From Rhodobacterales bacterium 34-62-10 (lineage in GTDB: Bacteria; Pseudomonadota; Alphaproteobacteria; Rhodobacterales; Rhodobacteraceae): a stretch of 6,644 nucleotides of DNA. The DNA is taken from positions 1 through 6,644 of the forward strand of contig NCJR01000118.1 in the NCBI GenBank assembly GCA_002282555.1, written 5' to 3'. This document shows positions 1 through 4,938 of this stretch, piece by piece. The stretch's first letter is position 1. Each line of letters opens with the position of its first letter. The position numbers were made by a program, and so were the translations under genes. Under the pieces are notes generated by a model. That model searched no databases. It was not told where the DNA came from and saw only the letters and a list, made by a program, of their open reading frames with translations.

Positions 1-391
1 CCTTGGTCAGGGCGGCCATGGGCAGGACGCGGACGGGGGCGGCCTCGTTCGCGCGGCGGGTCACGAATTCCAGCGTTTCCGGGCTGTCGATGGCGGGGGT
101 GGTGTCGGGGCGGGTCACGATGGTGGTGACCCCGCCTGCCGCCGCCGCAAGGCCAGCGGAGCGGAAGCTTTCCTTGTGCCGTTCCCCCGGTTCGCAGACC
201 TTGACCCCGATATCGACGATGCCGGGGGCGAGGCAGGCACCGCGGGCGTCGATCACGCGGGCGCCGTCCGGCACCGCGACCTCGGCCCCCATCGCGGCGA
301 TCCGGCCATCCTGGATCAGGAGCGAACCCGGCGTGACGGTCCCCGCCTCGGGGTCGATCAGGCGGGCGTTGTGGATGAGTATCGTGGTCAT
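1..391 (-). CDS. pyrC: Dihydroorotase-family protein (PyrC-like), probably non-catalytic; 3' part lies beyond the window
   Basis: Only the first 130 residues are present. The start is ATG at 391-389, with a G-run (400-396) four bases upstream as the best ribosome binding site. The order matches the amidohydrolase/dihydroorotase family: an N-terminal beta-sandwich (residues 1-52, ILIHNARLIDPEAG, then VIDARG), then the start of the TIM barrel (APGIVDIGVKVCEPGE, 55-70) and the AAAAGGVTTIVTRPDTTPAID stretch (82-102). Active dihydroorotases read D-x-H-x-H-x-R-E-P-G here. This protein reads D60-I-G62-V-K64-V-C66-E-P-G, so both zinc-binding histidines and the substrate-contacting arginine are missing, while the frame and flanks are intact. 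In several bacteria an inactive PyrC' is a structural partner needed to assemble PyrB; that role is inferred here from the motif loss and from pyrB lying upstream on the same strand. A separate active dihydroorotase would then be expected elsewhere in the genome. Family assignment is firm; function is inferred. Confidence 0.9.
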   Translation of the reverse strand, partial: MTTILIHNARLIDPEAGTVTPGSLLIQDGRIAAMGAEVAVPDGARVIDARGACLAPGIVDIGVKVCEPGERHKESFRSAGLAAAAGGVTTIVTRPDTTPAIDSPETLEFVTRRANEAAPVRVLPMAALTK

Positions 392-422
392 GCGGCCCCC
401 GGTCACTGGCGTCCGGGTCGTC

Positions 423-457
423 TTATCCTGCACCGCCGCTCCGGTCCAGCAGGATAA
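423..457 (-). promoter_or_regulatory. Stem-loop in the leader of the pyrC-like gene
   Basis: TTATCCTGC (423-431) and GCAGGATAA (449-457) are perfect 9-base inverted arms. Inside them ACCG (432-435) pairs with CGGT (442-445), leaving a 6-base loop and a 3-base bulge on one side. The structure ends 31 bases before the pyrC-like start codon, so it would lie in the 5' untranslated RNA if transcription starts upstream of 457. There is no T-run after it on the minus strand, so it does not look like an intrinsic terminator. It could be an RNA control or stability element, or a DNA operator read as a dyad. The structure is seen directly; the role is unknown. Confidence 0.5.
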
Positions 458-476
458 AGGGGCCGCAGTTTGGCCT

Positions 477-493
477 TGTCCCACCGTGGGACA
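477..493. promoter_or_regulatory. Perfect 17-base palindrome, candidate operator
   Basis: TGTCCCACCGTGGGACA has 8-base perfect arms around one central base. It lies 85 bases upstream of the pyrC-like start. A TTGAAA hexamer on the minus strand (516-511) would place the -10 region over 493-488, so a dimeric regulator bound here would block that promoter if it is real; the -10 sequence itself is poor. Symmetry of this size with a single-base centre is typical of a homodimeric repressor site. I do not recognise the regulator. Confidence 0.45.
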
Positions 494-533
494 TTTTCGG
501 GATTGAGTGATTTCAAGGGGTTGGGCGCTCGTG

Positions 534-549
534 TTAGGGATTTTTTAAC
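534..549 (+). promoter_or_regulatory. CtrA-like site in the AT-rich island upstream of the pyrC-like gene
   Basis: TTAG (534-537), seven bases, then TTAAC (545-549) differs at one position from the alphaproteobacterial CtrA consensus TTAA-N7-TTAAC. It sits in a short AT-rich stretch in otherwise very GC-rich DNA, about 145 bases upstream of the pyrC-like start. Such sites arise by chance in AT-rich DNA, so this is a weak call. Confidence 0.2.
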
Positions 550-612
550 GATTTGAGGGGGTTTCGGCGCGGTGAGGATGACCTGCCGCGGCGCTTGGCC
601 GAACCCCCGGGT

Positions 613-702
613 TGATACACCGGGGAGGGTTTTCCACCCTCCTCAGACCCCTCACGCTGATACACTGGGGAGGGTTTTCCACCCTCCCCAGACCCCTCCC
701 GA
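613..702. repeat. Two tandem copies of a 45-base imperfect repeat, each with a hairpin
   Basis: Copy 1 is 613-657 and copy 2 is 658-702; they differ at about 4 of 45 positions. Each begins TGATACAC and carries a GGGGAGGGT arm, a TTTCC loop and a complementary arm. In copy 2 the stem is perfect over 10 base pairs (666-675 with 681-690). In copy 1 (622-630 with 636-644) one pair becomes G-T. Copy 2 runs into a GAGGATATTTT tail (701-711), a motif I associate with intergenic repeats of Rhodobacterales. It sits 50 bases past the stop of the PH-like gene, where a repetitive extragenic element or RNA 3'-end stabiliser is plausible. There is no T-tract, so I do not call it an intrinsic terminator. 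Confidence 0.75.
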
Positions 703-706
703 GGAT

Positions 707-723
707 ATTTTCAGACAGAAAAT
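707..723. repeat. Short AT-rich inverted repeat next to the tandem repeat
   Basis: ATTTTC (707-712) and GAAAAT (718-723) are perfect 6-base arms around a 5-base spacer. The element overlaps the tail of the tandem repeat and lies 29 bases after the stop of the PH-like gene. On either strand the arms supply a short run of T, so a weak transcript end is possible, but the stem has only one G-C pair. It may simply be part of the intergenic repeat family. Confidence 0.3.
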
Positions 724-751
724 GAGAGGGTGAGGCAGGCAGGCAGGGGGG

Positions 752-1210
752 CTAGGGCGTTGGTTGCGTGCGGGTGGCCTGTTCGATCCGGGCGCGGGTG
801 GCGGGGGCTTCGGCTTGGTATTTGATCAGGTGTTTGTCGCCTGCATGGGTCACGATCTGCACGGCGGAGCCGAGTGTGTTCAGGGCCTTGATCTGTGACA
901 GGGGGATCGCGCGGCCACCCGGACCCAAGAGGCGGCGGTTGGTCAGGTCCCAGCGGGCGGCGAGTTCGTCGGAGGCGATATAGAAGGCGCGGATGGCGAT
1001 GGCGGCAAGGCCGCCGACGGCCCCGGTCCAGACATGCGGGTTGCCCATCGCCCAGAGGATCGCCATGCCGATGCCCATGGCGGCGGCGGCCATTCCTGCG
1101 TGATCGCGCCAGTAGGTGGCGCGGTCGGGGGTGAAGCTTGTCGCCACCGCCTCATCGGGGTCCAGCGTGGCGGTGGGGGTCATGGAATGGGCAAGGTCGT
1201 TCTGGATCAT
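752..1210 (-). CDS. Small membrane protein with a bacterial PH-like domain
   Basis: The protein has 152 residues. An N-terminal cytoplasmic-looking segment (1-37) precedes two hydrophobic helices at about 38-55 and 60-79, separated by a short GNPHVW turn. A C-terminal soluble domain follows (about 84-146). The WDLTNRRLLGPGGRAIPLSQIKAL stretch, split here at residues 87-95 (WDLTNRRLL) and 101-110 (AIPLSQIKAL), matches the core of bacterial PH domains of the YdbS/DUF304 type: a 'y-x-l-T-x-R-R-l' strand followed by an 'i-x-l-x-x-I' strand. Strands IVTHAGDKHLIKY follow, then a terminal helix. These proteins sit in the inner membrane; their ligands are mostly unknown. The ATG at 1210 forms an ATGA overlap with the upstream stop, which favours this start over Met10. 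It is the third gene of the pyrB run. Its link to pyrimidine synthesis is positional only. Confidence 0.75.
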   Translation of the reverse strand: MIQNDLAHSMTPTATLDPDEAVATSFTPDRATYWRDHAGMAAAAMGIGMAILWAMGNPHVWTGAVGGLAAIAIRAFYIASDELAARWDLTNRRLLGPGGRAIPLSQIKALNTLGSAVQIVTHAGDKHLIKYQAEAPATRARIEQATRTQPTP

Positions 1211-1776
1211 CCGGCCATCCAGACCAAAAGGGCGGTCAGTGCGAACATCACCGCAAGGGCGGCCATGGCGACGCGCCCCGACATGGCCGCATCCGAGACG
1301 GGTTTGCGCATCTTGCCCGATGGCGCGTCCTGTGCGCCGCCAGCGGGCAGGGGTTCGAACAGCACAGGGGCGGATTTTTCCCGGTAGGTGCCGATCAGGG
1401 TCAGGGCCGGGGGGATATCCAGCGTGACGGCCTGCCCGCCAAAGGCGCGTGACAGCAGGATCAGCACATAGCCGTCCAGCGCGGCAAGGCGGGAGCGGTC
1501 GGGGGCGATCTGCGCGTCCTCCAGCCCCAGACCTTCGGTCAGGTAGCCGGTCAGCCCCACGCCGGTGAGGTCGCGGACCGCGAAAAGCGCGGTGTGGCGG
1601 GTGTCGAGGGCGGGCCAGTTCAGCAGGGCAGCGGCGGCGGGAATCTCGGGCAATTCACCGGGTGCGGCGGGTGGCGCGTCGCGCAGCATGGCGGCGACCT
1701 GTGCCTCGGGGAGGTTGACCGCGAGGACGCGGATGGTGCGGTGTTCATCCGCCGGGACGGTCAGGGTTGTGGTCAC
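1207..1776 (-). CDS. Unrecognised protein with a single C-terminal membrane anchor, between pyrB and the PH-like gene
   Basis: The protein has 189 residues starting with GTG at 1776-1774. That codon overlaps the pyrB stop (GTGA), and an AGGGGG run five bases upstream is a good ribosome binding site lying inside the end of pyrB. I do not recognise a named family. Residues 15-32 ([17 protein letters not shown]) and 96-130 look like alternating strands and helices of a small soluble domain. Residues about 138-163 are a Pro/Gly/Ala-rich, basic linker (GKMRKP at 154-159). Residues about 168-187 form one hydrophobic helix ending three residues before the C-terminus, as in tail-anchored proteins. 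The soluble part would then face the cytoplasm. The gene is coupled to pyrB and to the PH-like gene by 4-base overlaps, so the three products are probably made together. Together with the PH-like protein it could form a membrane complex; this is inference. Confidence 0.8.
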   Translation of the reverse strand: MTTTLTVPADEHRTIRVLAVNLPEAQVAAMLRDAPPAAPGELPEIPAAAALLNWPALDTRHTALFAVRDLTGVGLTGYLTEGLGLEDAQIAPDRSRLAALDGYVLILLSRAFGGQAVTLDIPPALTLIGTYREKSAPVLFEPLPAGGAQDAPSGKMRKPVSDAAMSGRVAMAALAVMFALTALLVWMAG

Positions 1777-2735
1777 ACCATCACCCCCTGGGCATTGGGG
1801 TTGCGGGCGGCGCGCAGGTTGCGGGCCAGCAGGTCCATCGCGGCCATGCGGACGGCCACGCCCATTTCCACCTGTTCCTGAATGACCGAGCGGTTGATGT
1901 CATCGGCCAATGTGCCGTCGATTTCCACGCCGCGGTTCATCGGCCCCGGATGCATGACGATGGCATCGGGTTTGGCATGGGCCAGCTTCTCGGCGTCCAG
2001 CCCGAAGCGGTGGTAATATTCGCGTTCCGACGGGATGAAGCCGCCATCCATCCGTTCCTTTTGCAGGCGCAGCATCATCACGACATCGACATCCTGAAGC
2101 CCGGCGCGCATGTCGTCATACACCTCGACCCCGAAGTCGCCGATCCCTGCGGGCATCAGGGTGGGCGGACCGATCAGGCGGATGCGGTTTTCCATCTTGC
2201 CCAAGAGCAGGATGTTCGACCGCGCCACGCGGCTGTGGGCGATATCGCCGCAGATCGCGATATTGAGGCGGTGCAACCGGCCCTTGGCGCGGCGGATCGT
2301 CAGCGCGTCGAGCAGGGCCTGGGTCGGGTGTTCGTGGCGGCCATCGCCTGCGTTCAGCACGGCGCAGTTGACCTTTTGCGCCAGCAGGTCCACGGCCCCG
2401 GAATGCGGATGGCGCACGACCAGCAGGTCGGGGTGCATGGCGTTCAGGGTCATGGCGGTGTCGATCAGGGTCTCGCCCTTTTTGATGGACGAGGCTTGCA
2501 TCGACATGTTCATCACATCCGCGCCGAGGCGTTTTCCGGCCAGCTCGAAACTGGCTTGGGTGCGGGTCGAGGCTTCAAAGAACATGTTGATTTGCGTGAG
2601 ACCCGCCAGCACATCGCCATGTTTCACGTCGCGGCGGTTGAGGGCGACATATTGGTCGGCCAGATCGAGAAGCGTCGTGATTTCGACCGGGGCCAGCGGT
2701 TCGATCCCCAGAAGATGTTTTTGGGTGAAAGTCAT
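1773..2735 (-). CDS. pyrB: Aspartate carbamoyltransferase catalytic chain
   Basis: PyrB catalyses the first committed step of pyrimidine synthesis: carbamoyl phosphate plus aspartate gives carbamoyl aspartate and phosphate, in the cytoplasm. The protein has 320 residues, a normal length. Visible motifs are the carbamoyl-phosphate loop [13 protein letters not shown] (52-64, with S56-T-R-T59), the catalytic KKGET (85-89) contributed across subunits, HPHSG (109-113), the HEHPTQ signature (134-139), [11 protein letters not shown] (163-173), the aspartate-binding RLQKER (223-228) and HPGPMNRG (262-269). No key residue is missing. The ATG at 2735 has an AGGGAGG binding site (2747-2741) five bases upstream. 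No pyrI regulatory gene is next to it. Instead, two small membrane-protein genes and a zinc-site-less PyrC-like gene follow, which suggests a PyrB/PyrC'-type holoenzyme rather than the enteric PyrB/PyrI form. It is the first gene of the minus-strand operon. Confidence 0.98.
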   Translation of the reverse strand: MTFTQKHLLGIEPLAPVEITTLLDLADQYVALNRRDVKHGDVLAGLTQINMFFEASTRTQASFELAGKRLGADVMNMSMQASSIKKGETLIDTAMTLNAMHPDLLVVRHPHSGAVDLLAQKVNCAVLNAGDGRHEHPTQALLDALTIRRAKGRLHRLNIAICGDIAHSRVARSNILLLGKMENRIRLIGPPTLMPAGIGDFGVEVYDDMRAGLQDVDVVMMLRLQKERMDGGFIPSEREYYHRFGLDAEKLAHAKPDAIVMHPGPMNRGVEIDGTLADDINRSVIQEQVEMGVAVRMAAMDLLARNLRAARNPNAQGVMV

Positions 2736-2761
2736 GCGGGCCTCCCTGCGGGTATGGGTTG

Positions 2762-2790
2762 CTTATAGGCGCGTGCCTTGGGTGGGGCAA
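2762..2790 (-). promoter_or_regulatory. Probable promoter of the pyrB operon
   Basis: On the minus strand, TTGCCC (2790-2785) and TATAAG (2767-2762) are separated by 17 bases, a good match to sigma-70 spacing. This leaves a leader of about 20 bases before the pyrB start. It lies in the 103-base divergent gap with the uracil-DNA glycosylase gene. The short leader leaves no room for a PyrR-type or pseudouridine-style attenuator with a leader peptide. Confidence 0.6.
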
Positions 2791-2838
2791 GGTTGCGGCG
2801 TGCTTTCGTCTGGTGCTGCGGCGCGTTATGGTGGGGTT

Positions 2839-3636
2839 ATGGAATCGGGACTGGATCATCGCAGCGCAAGGGCGCTTTTGGAGTGGCACATCGCGCTGGG
2901 TGCGGATGAGTGCATTCAGGATGCTCCGATCAATCGGTATGCTTTGCCGGATGCGGCGCCCGTGTCGGTGCGCAAGGCGGCCCCGGTTGCAGAGCCGCTG
3001 CGGGCGCAGATTGTTCCCATGGTCGAGGTCGATACCGTGGCCGCGGCGCAGCGGGCGGCGGCGGCGGCGGGCGATCTGGCCGGGTTGCGGGCGGCGCTGG
3101 AGGGGTTTGAGCATTGTGATTTGAAGCGCGGGGCGCGGAATTTCGTCTTTGCCGATGGTTTGGCGGGCGCGCGGGTGATGGTCGTGGGTGAGGCACCGGG
3201 GCGCGAGGAGGATCTGGAGGGGCGGCCTTTCGTGGGGCAGGCGGGGCAGTTGCTGGACCGGATGCTGGCGGCGATCGGCTTGGCGCGGGATGCGCGTGAG
3301 GCGGAGAGGGGCGTGTATATCACCAATGTGTTGCCGTGGCGTCCGCCGCAGAACCGCGACCCCGAGGCGGGGGAAATCGCGATGATGCGGCCTTTTGTCG
3401 AGCGGCATATCGCCTTGGCGCGGCCTGAGGTGGTGATCCTGATGGGTAATCACGCCTGCGACGCTGTGTTGCAGCGCAAGGGGATTTTGCGGCTGCGCGG
3501 GCAATGGGCCGAGGCGGTGGGGGTGCCGGTGATGCCGATGACGCATCCGGCGTATCTGCTGCGCAACCCGGCGGCCAAGCGCGAGGCCTGGGCCGATCTT
3601 CTGGCGGTGCAGGCGCGGTTGAGGGGCGGGGCGTGA
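2839..3636 (+). CDS. Uracil-DNA glycosylase, family-4-like, apparently without the Fe-S cluster
   Basis: It removes uracil from DNA by cleaving the N-glycosidic bond, the first step of base excision repair. The protein has 265 residues from ATG at 2839. An Ala-rich N-terminal extension (about 1-85) precedes the catalytic domain. Motif 1 is GEAPGREEDLEGRPFVGQAG (117-136), with the uracil-binding PFVGQAG loop. ITNVLPWRPPQNRDP (161-175) and HPAYLLR (236-242, motif 2) follow. Classical family 4 enzymes bind a 4Fe-4S cluster with C-x2-C-P-L, K-C-R-P-P and a later Cys. Here only C93 remains; F90, W167 and M183 occupy the other three positions. Cluster-less relatives are known in alphaproteobacteria, so this is likely a working variant. 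The first part of the reading frame continues upstream antisense to pyrB, but that part is not coding. The ATG follows a GGTGGGG run very closely, so the exact start is less certain. It is the first gene of a plus-strand operon. Confidence 0.9.
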   Translation: MESGLDHRSARALLEWHIALGADECIQDAPINRYALPDAAPVSVRKAAPVAEPLRAQIVPMVEVDTVAAAQRAAAAAGDLAGLRAALEGFEHCDLKRGARNFVFADGLAGARVMVVGEAPGREEDLEGRPFVGQAGQLLDRMLAAIGLARDAREAERGVYITNVLPWRPPQNRDPEAGEIAMMRPFVERHIALARPEVVILMGNHACDAVLQRKGILRLRGQWAEAVGVPVMPMTHPAYLLRNPAAKREAWADLLAVQARLRGGA

Positions 3637-4268
3637 TCGTCGATCCGTGGGTCTTGCTGGCGTTTTTGCCTGCGGCGCTGGCGCTGAACCTGACGCCGGG
3701 GGCGGATATGATGTTCTGTCTGGGCCAAGGGTTGCGGGCGGGGCCACGGGCGGCGGTGGCGGCAAGCGGGGGGATTTCGCTGGGCGTGTTTGTGCATGCG
3801 GGGCTGGCGGGGGCGGGGCTGAGCGCGCTGATCGCGGCGATGCCCGGTGCGCTGGATGTGATCCGCTGGGTGGGCGTGGCCTATCTGATGGTGCTGGCGG
3901 TGCAGGCGTTGCGGGCGGGGCCTGTGGGCATGGACGCGGCGCGGCAGGTGCGGCCGCGTGCGGCGTTGCGGGCGTTTGGGCAGGGGTTGGCGGTGAACCT
4001 GACCAATCCCAAGGTCATTCTGTTCGTGCTGGCCTTTGTGCCGCAATTCGTGGACCCAAGCCGGGGCGCGGTGCTGGGGCAGTTCCTGGTCTATGGCGCG
4101 GTGCTGTCGCTGGGCGGGTTCATCATCAACGGCGCCGTGGGCGTCTTTGCCGCAGGTGCGGCGGGGCGGCTGACGGGTAACGCTGCGTTTGCGCGTGCGC
4201 TGGGCTGGATCAGCGCGGGGATTTTCACCGGCCTTGCCCTGCGGCTGGCCCTGATGGAGAAAGGCTGA
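3633..4268 (+). CDS. LysE/RhtB-family amino acid exporter
   Basis: A predicted inner-membrane exporter of 211 residues, the usual length for the family, with about six hydrophobic segments (roughly 3-22, 40-63, 74-93, 117-139, 147-175 and 187-207). The family signature near the N-terminus is clear: LNLTPGADMMFCLGQGLRAG is split here as NLTPGADMM (19-27) and GLRAG (33-37), followed by ASGGISLGVFVH (44-55). NLTNPKVILFVLAFVPQF (122-139) is the second conserved block. Members export amino acids or homoserine-like molecules using the proton gradient; the substrate cannot be told from sequence. The GTG start at 3633 overlaps the glycosylase stop (GTGA) and follows GAGGGGCGGGG, so translation is probably coupled. 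A longer in-frame extension back to 3504 would lie inside the glycosylase gene and lacks family features. The functional tie to DNA repair is not obvious; co-transcription is likely. Confidence 0.9.
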   Translation: MIVDPWVLLAFLPAALALNLTPGADMMFCLGQGLRAGPRAAVAASGGISLGVFVHAGLAGAGLSALIAAMPGALDVIRWVGVAYLMVLAVQALRAGPVGMDAARQVRPRAALRAFGQGLAVNLTNPKVILFVLAFVPQFVDPSRGAVLGQFLVYGAVLSLGGFIINGAVGVFAAGAAGRLTGNAAFARALGWISAGIFTGLALRLALMEKG

Positions 4269-4271
4269 ACC

Positions 4272-4814
4272 ATGACCCGGATCGACGAGAGCAAGGATTT
4301 CGTACCCGTCAGGATTGCGGTTCTGACCGTGTCGGACACCCGCAGCATGGCCGAGGATCGGTCGGGTGATACGCTGGTCGAGCGTCTGACCGGGGCGGGG
4401 CATGCTCTGGGGGCGCGCGCAATCATTCGTGATGAACGCGCCGAAATCGCGCAACAATTGCGCGATTGGATCGCTGATCCTGCAATAGATGTGATCATTT
4501 CCACGGGCGGCACCGGCCTGACCGGGCGCGATGTCACGGTTGAGGCGCATCGCGATGTCTATGAGAAAGAGATCGACGCCTTTGGCACGGTGTTCACCAT
4601 CGTGTCGATGCAGAAGATCGGGACCAGCGCGGTGCAGAGCCGTGCCACGGCGGGTGTGGCGGGGGGCACCTATCTGTTCGCGCTGCCCGGCAGCCCCGGT
4701 GCCTGCCGCGATGCGTGGGACGAGATTTTGGCGCATCAGCTGGATTATCGTCACCGCCCCTGCAATTTCGTCGAGATTTTTCCGCGTCTTGAGGAACACA
4801 AGCGACGGAAATGA
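4272..4814 (+). CDS. moaB: MoaB/MogA-family molybdenum cofactor protein
   Basis: The protein has 180 residues and belongs to the MoCF-binding fold shared by MoaB, MogA and MoeA. Members with adenylyltransferase activity convert molybdopterin to adenylyl-molybdopterin before metal insertion; MoaB of Escherichia coli itself has no clear activity. Visible motifs are the first strand and loop RIAVLTVSDTRS (14-25), the glycine-rich ISTGGTGLTGRDVT (76-89) that binds the pterin and holds the catalytic aspartate D87, SRATAGV (123-129), and LPGSPGAC (138-145). No key element is missing, so it is probably active. Length is close to MoaB (about 170-180) and the sequence pattern resembles MoaB more than MogA, but the two cannot be separated firmly by eye. 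The ATG is 3 bases after the exporter stop, with AAGG seven bases upstream, so it is the third gene of the glycosylase operon. No other molybdenum cofactor genes lie nearby. Confidence 0.92.
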   Translation: MTRIDESKDFVPVRIAVLTVSDTRSMAEDRSGDTLVERLTGAGHALGARAIIRDERAEIAQQLRDWIADPAIDVIISTGGTGLTGRDVTVEAHRDVYEKEIDAFGTVFTIVSMQKIGTSAVQSRATAGVAGGTYLFALPGSPGACRDAWDEILAHQLDYRHRPCNFVEIFPRLEEHKRRK

Positions 4815-4938
4815 TGCGCCTGCGCGTTTTACCGTCGTCACGGCCTTGTGGCTTGGCAAATCCTGTCCGCCCGCTACCGTCTGATGCCGGGGTCAAATCG
4901 ACGCGCTTCAGCCCCGCCCAAGCCAAGGAACGACTACA
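4815..4938 (+). promoter_or_regulatory. Gap before the efflux genes, with a weak candidate promoter
   Basis: TTGGCA (4853-4858) and TACCGT (4875-4880) are 16 bases apart and could be -35 and -10 boxes for the adaptor gene; the -10 is poor. A ribosome binding site AAGGA (4925-4929) lies nine bases before the adaptor ATG and supports that start. I see no terminator hairpin with a T-run after the MoaB-family gene, so read-through from the upstream operon is also possible. The gap is not long enough to hide a recognisable gene. Confidence 0.3.

Larger units (their letters stand above)
392..751. other. 360-base intergenic region between the PH-like gene and pyrC-like gene
   Basis: I find no convincing gene here on either strand. 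Reading on the minus strand toward pyrC, it holds a small inverted repeat (723-707), a two-copy 45-base tandem repeat with hairpins (702-613), an AT-rich stretch (about 560-530), a perfect 17-base palindrome (493-477) and a nested stem-loop (457-423). The length and structure contrast with the 4-base overlaps joining the three genes upstream. This suggests that the pyrC-like gene has its own promoter or a control point rather than simple read-through. I could not identify a good -10/-35 pair for it. Confidence 0.6.

Noticed and set aside
3..506. Long plus-strand open frame over the pyrC-like gene
   Set aside because: It is antisense to a gene with clear dihydroorotase-family sequence, is low in complexity (Arg/Pro/Ser/Ala) and shows no family features.
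622..690. Hairpins of the tandem repeat as intrinsic terminators
   Set aside because: Stems are strong, but neither strand has a T-run directly after them; rho-independent termination is not supported.
1767..2768. Plus-strand 333-residue open frame opposite pyrB
   Set aside because: The composition (His/Asp/Gln-rich) is what antisense of a GC-rich conserved gene gives; pyrB on the other strand has all family motifs.
2803..2830. Possible glycosylase promoter CTTTCG with GTTATG
   Set aside because: Poor -35 and a -10 only about 9 bases before the start codon; not better than chance.
2110..2838. Possible long N-terminal extension of the uracil-DNA glycosylase
   Set aside because: It would run antisense through pyrB and its promoter and is Arg/Ser-rich without domain character; ATG at 2839 gives a normal protein.
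4819..4834. GCGC-CT-GCGC followed by TTTT after the MoaB-family gene
   Set aside because: The loop would be only two bases, so a terminator hairpin is not sterically sound.
3450..4859. 469-residue minus-strand open frame over the exporter and MoaB-family genes
   Set aside because: Arg/His/Gln/Pro-rich antisense sequence typical of high-GC genomes; both plus-strand genes have strong family motifs.
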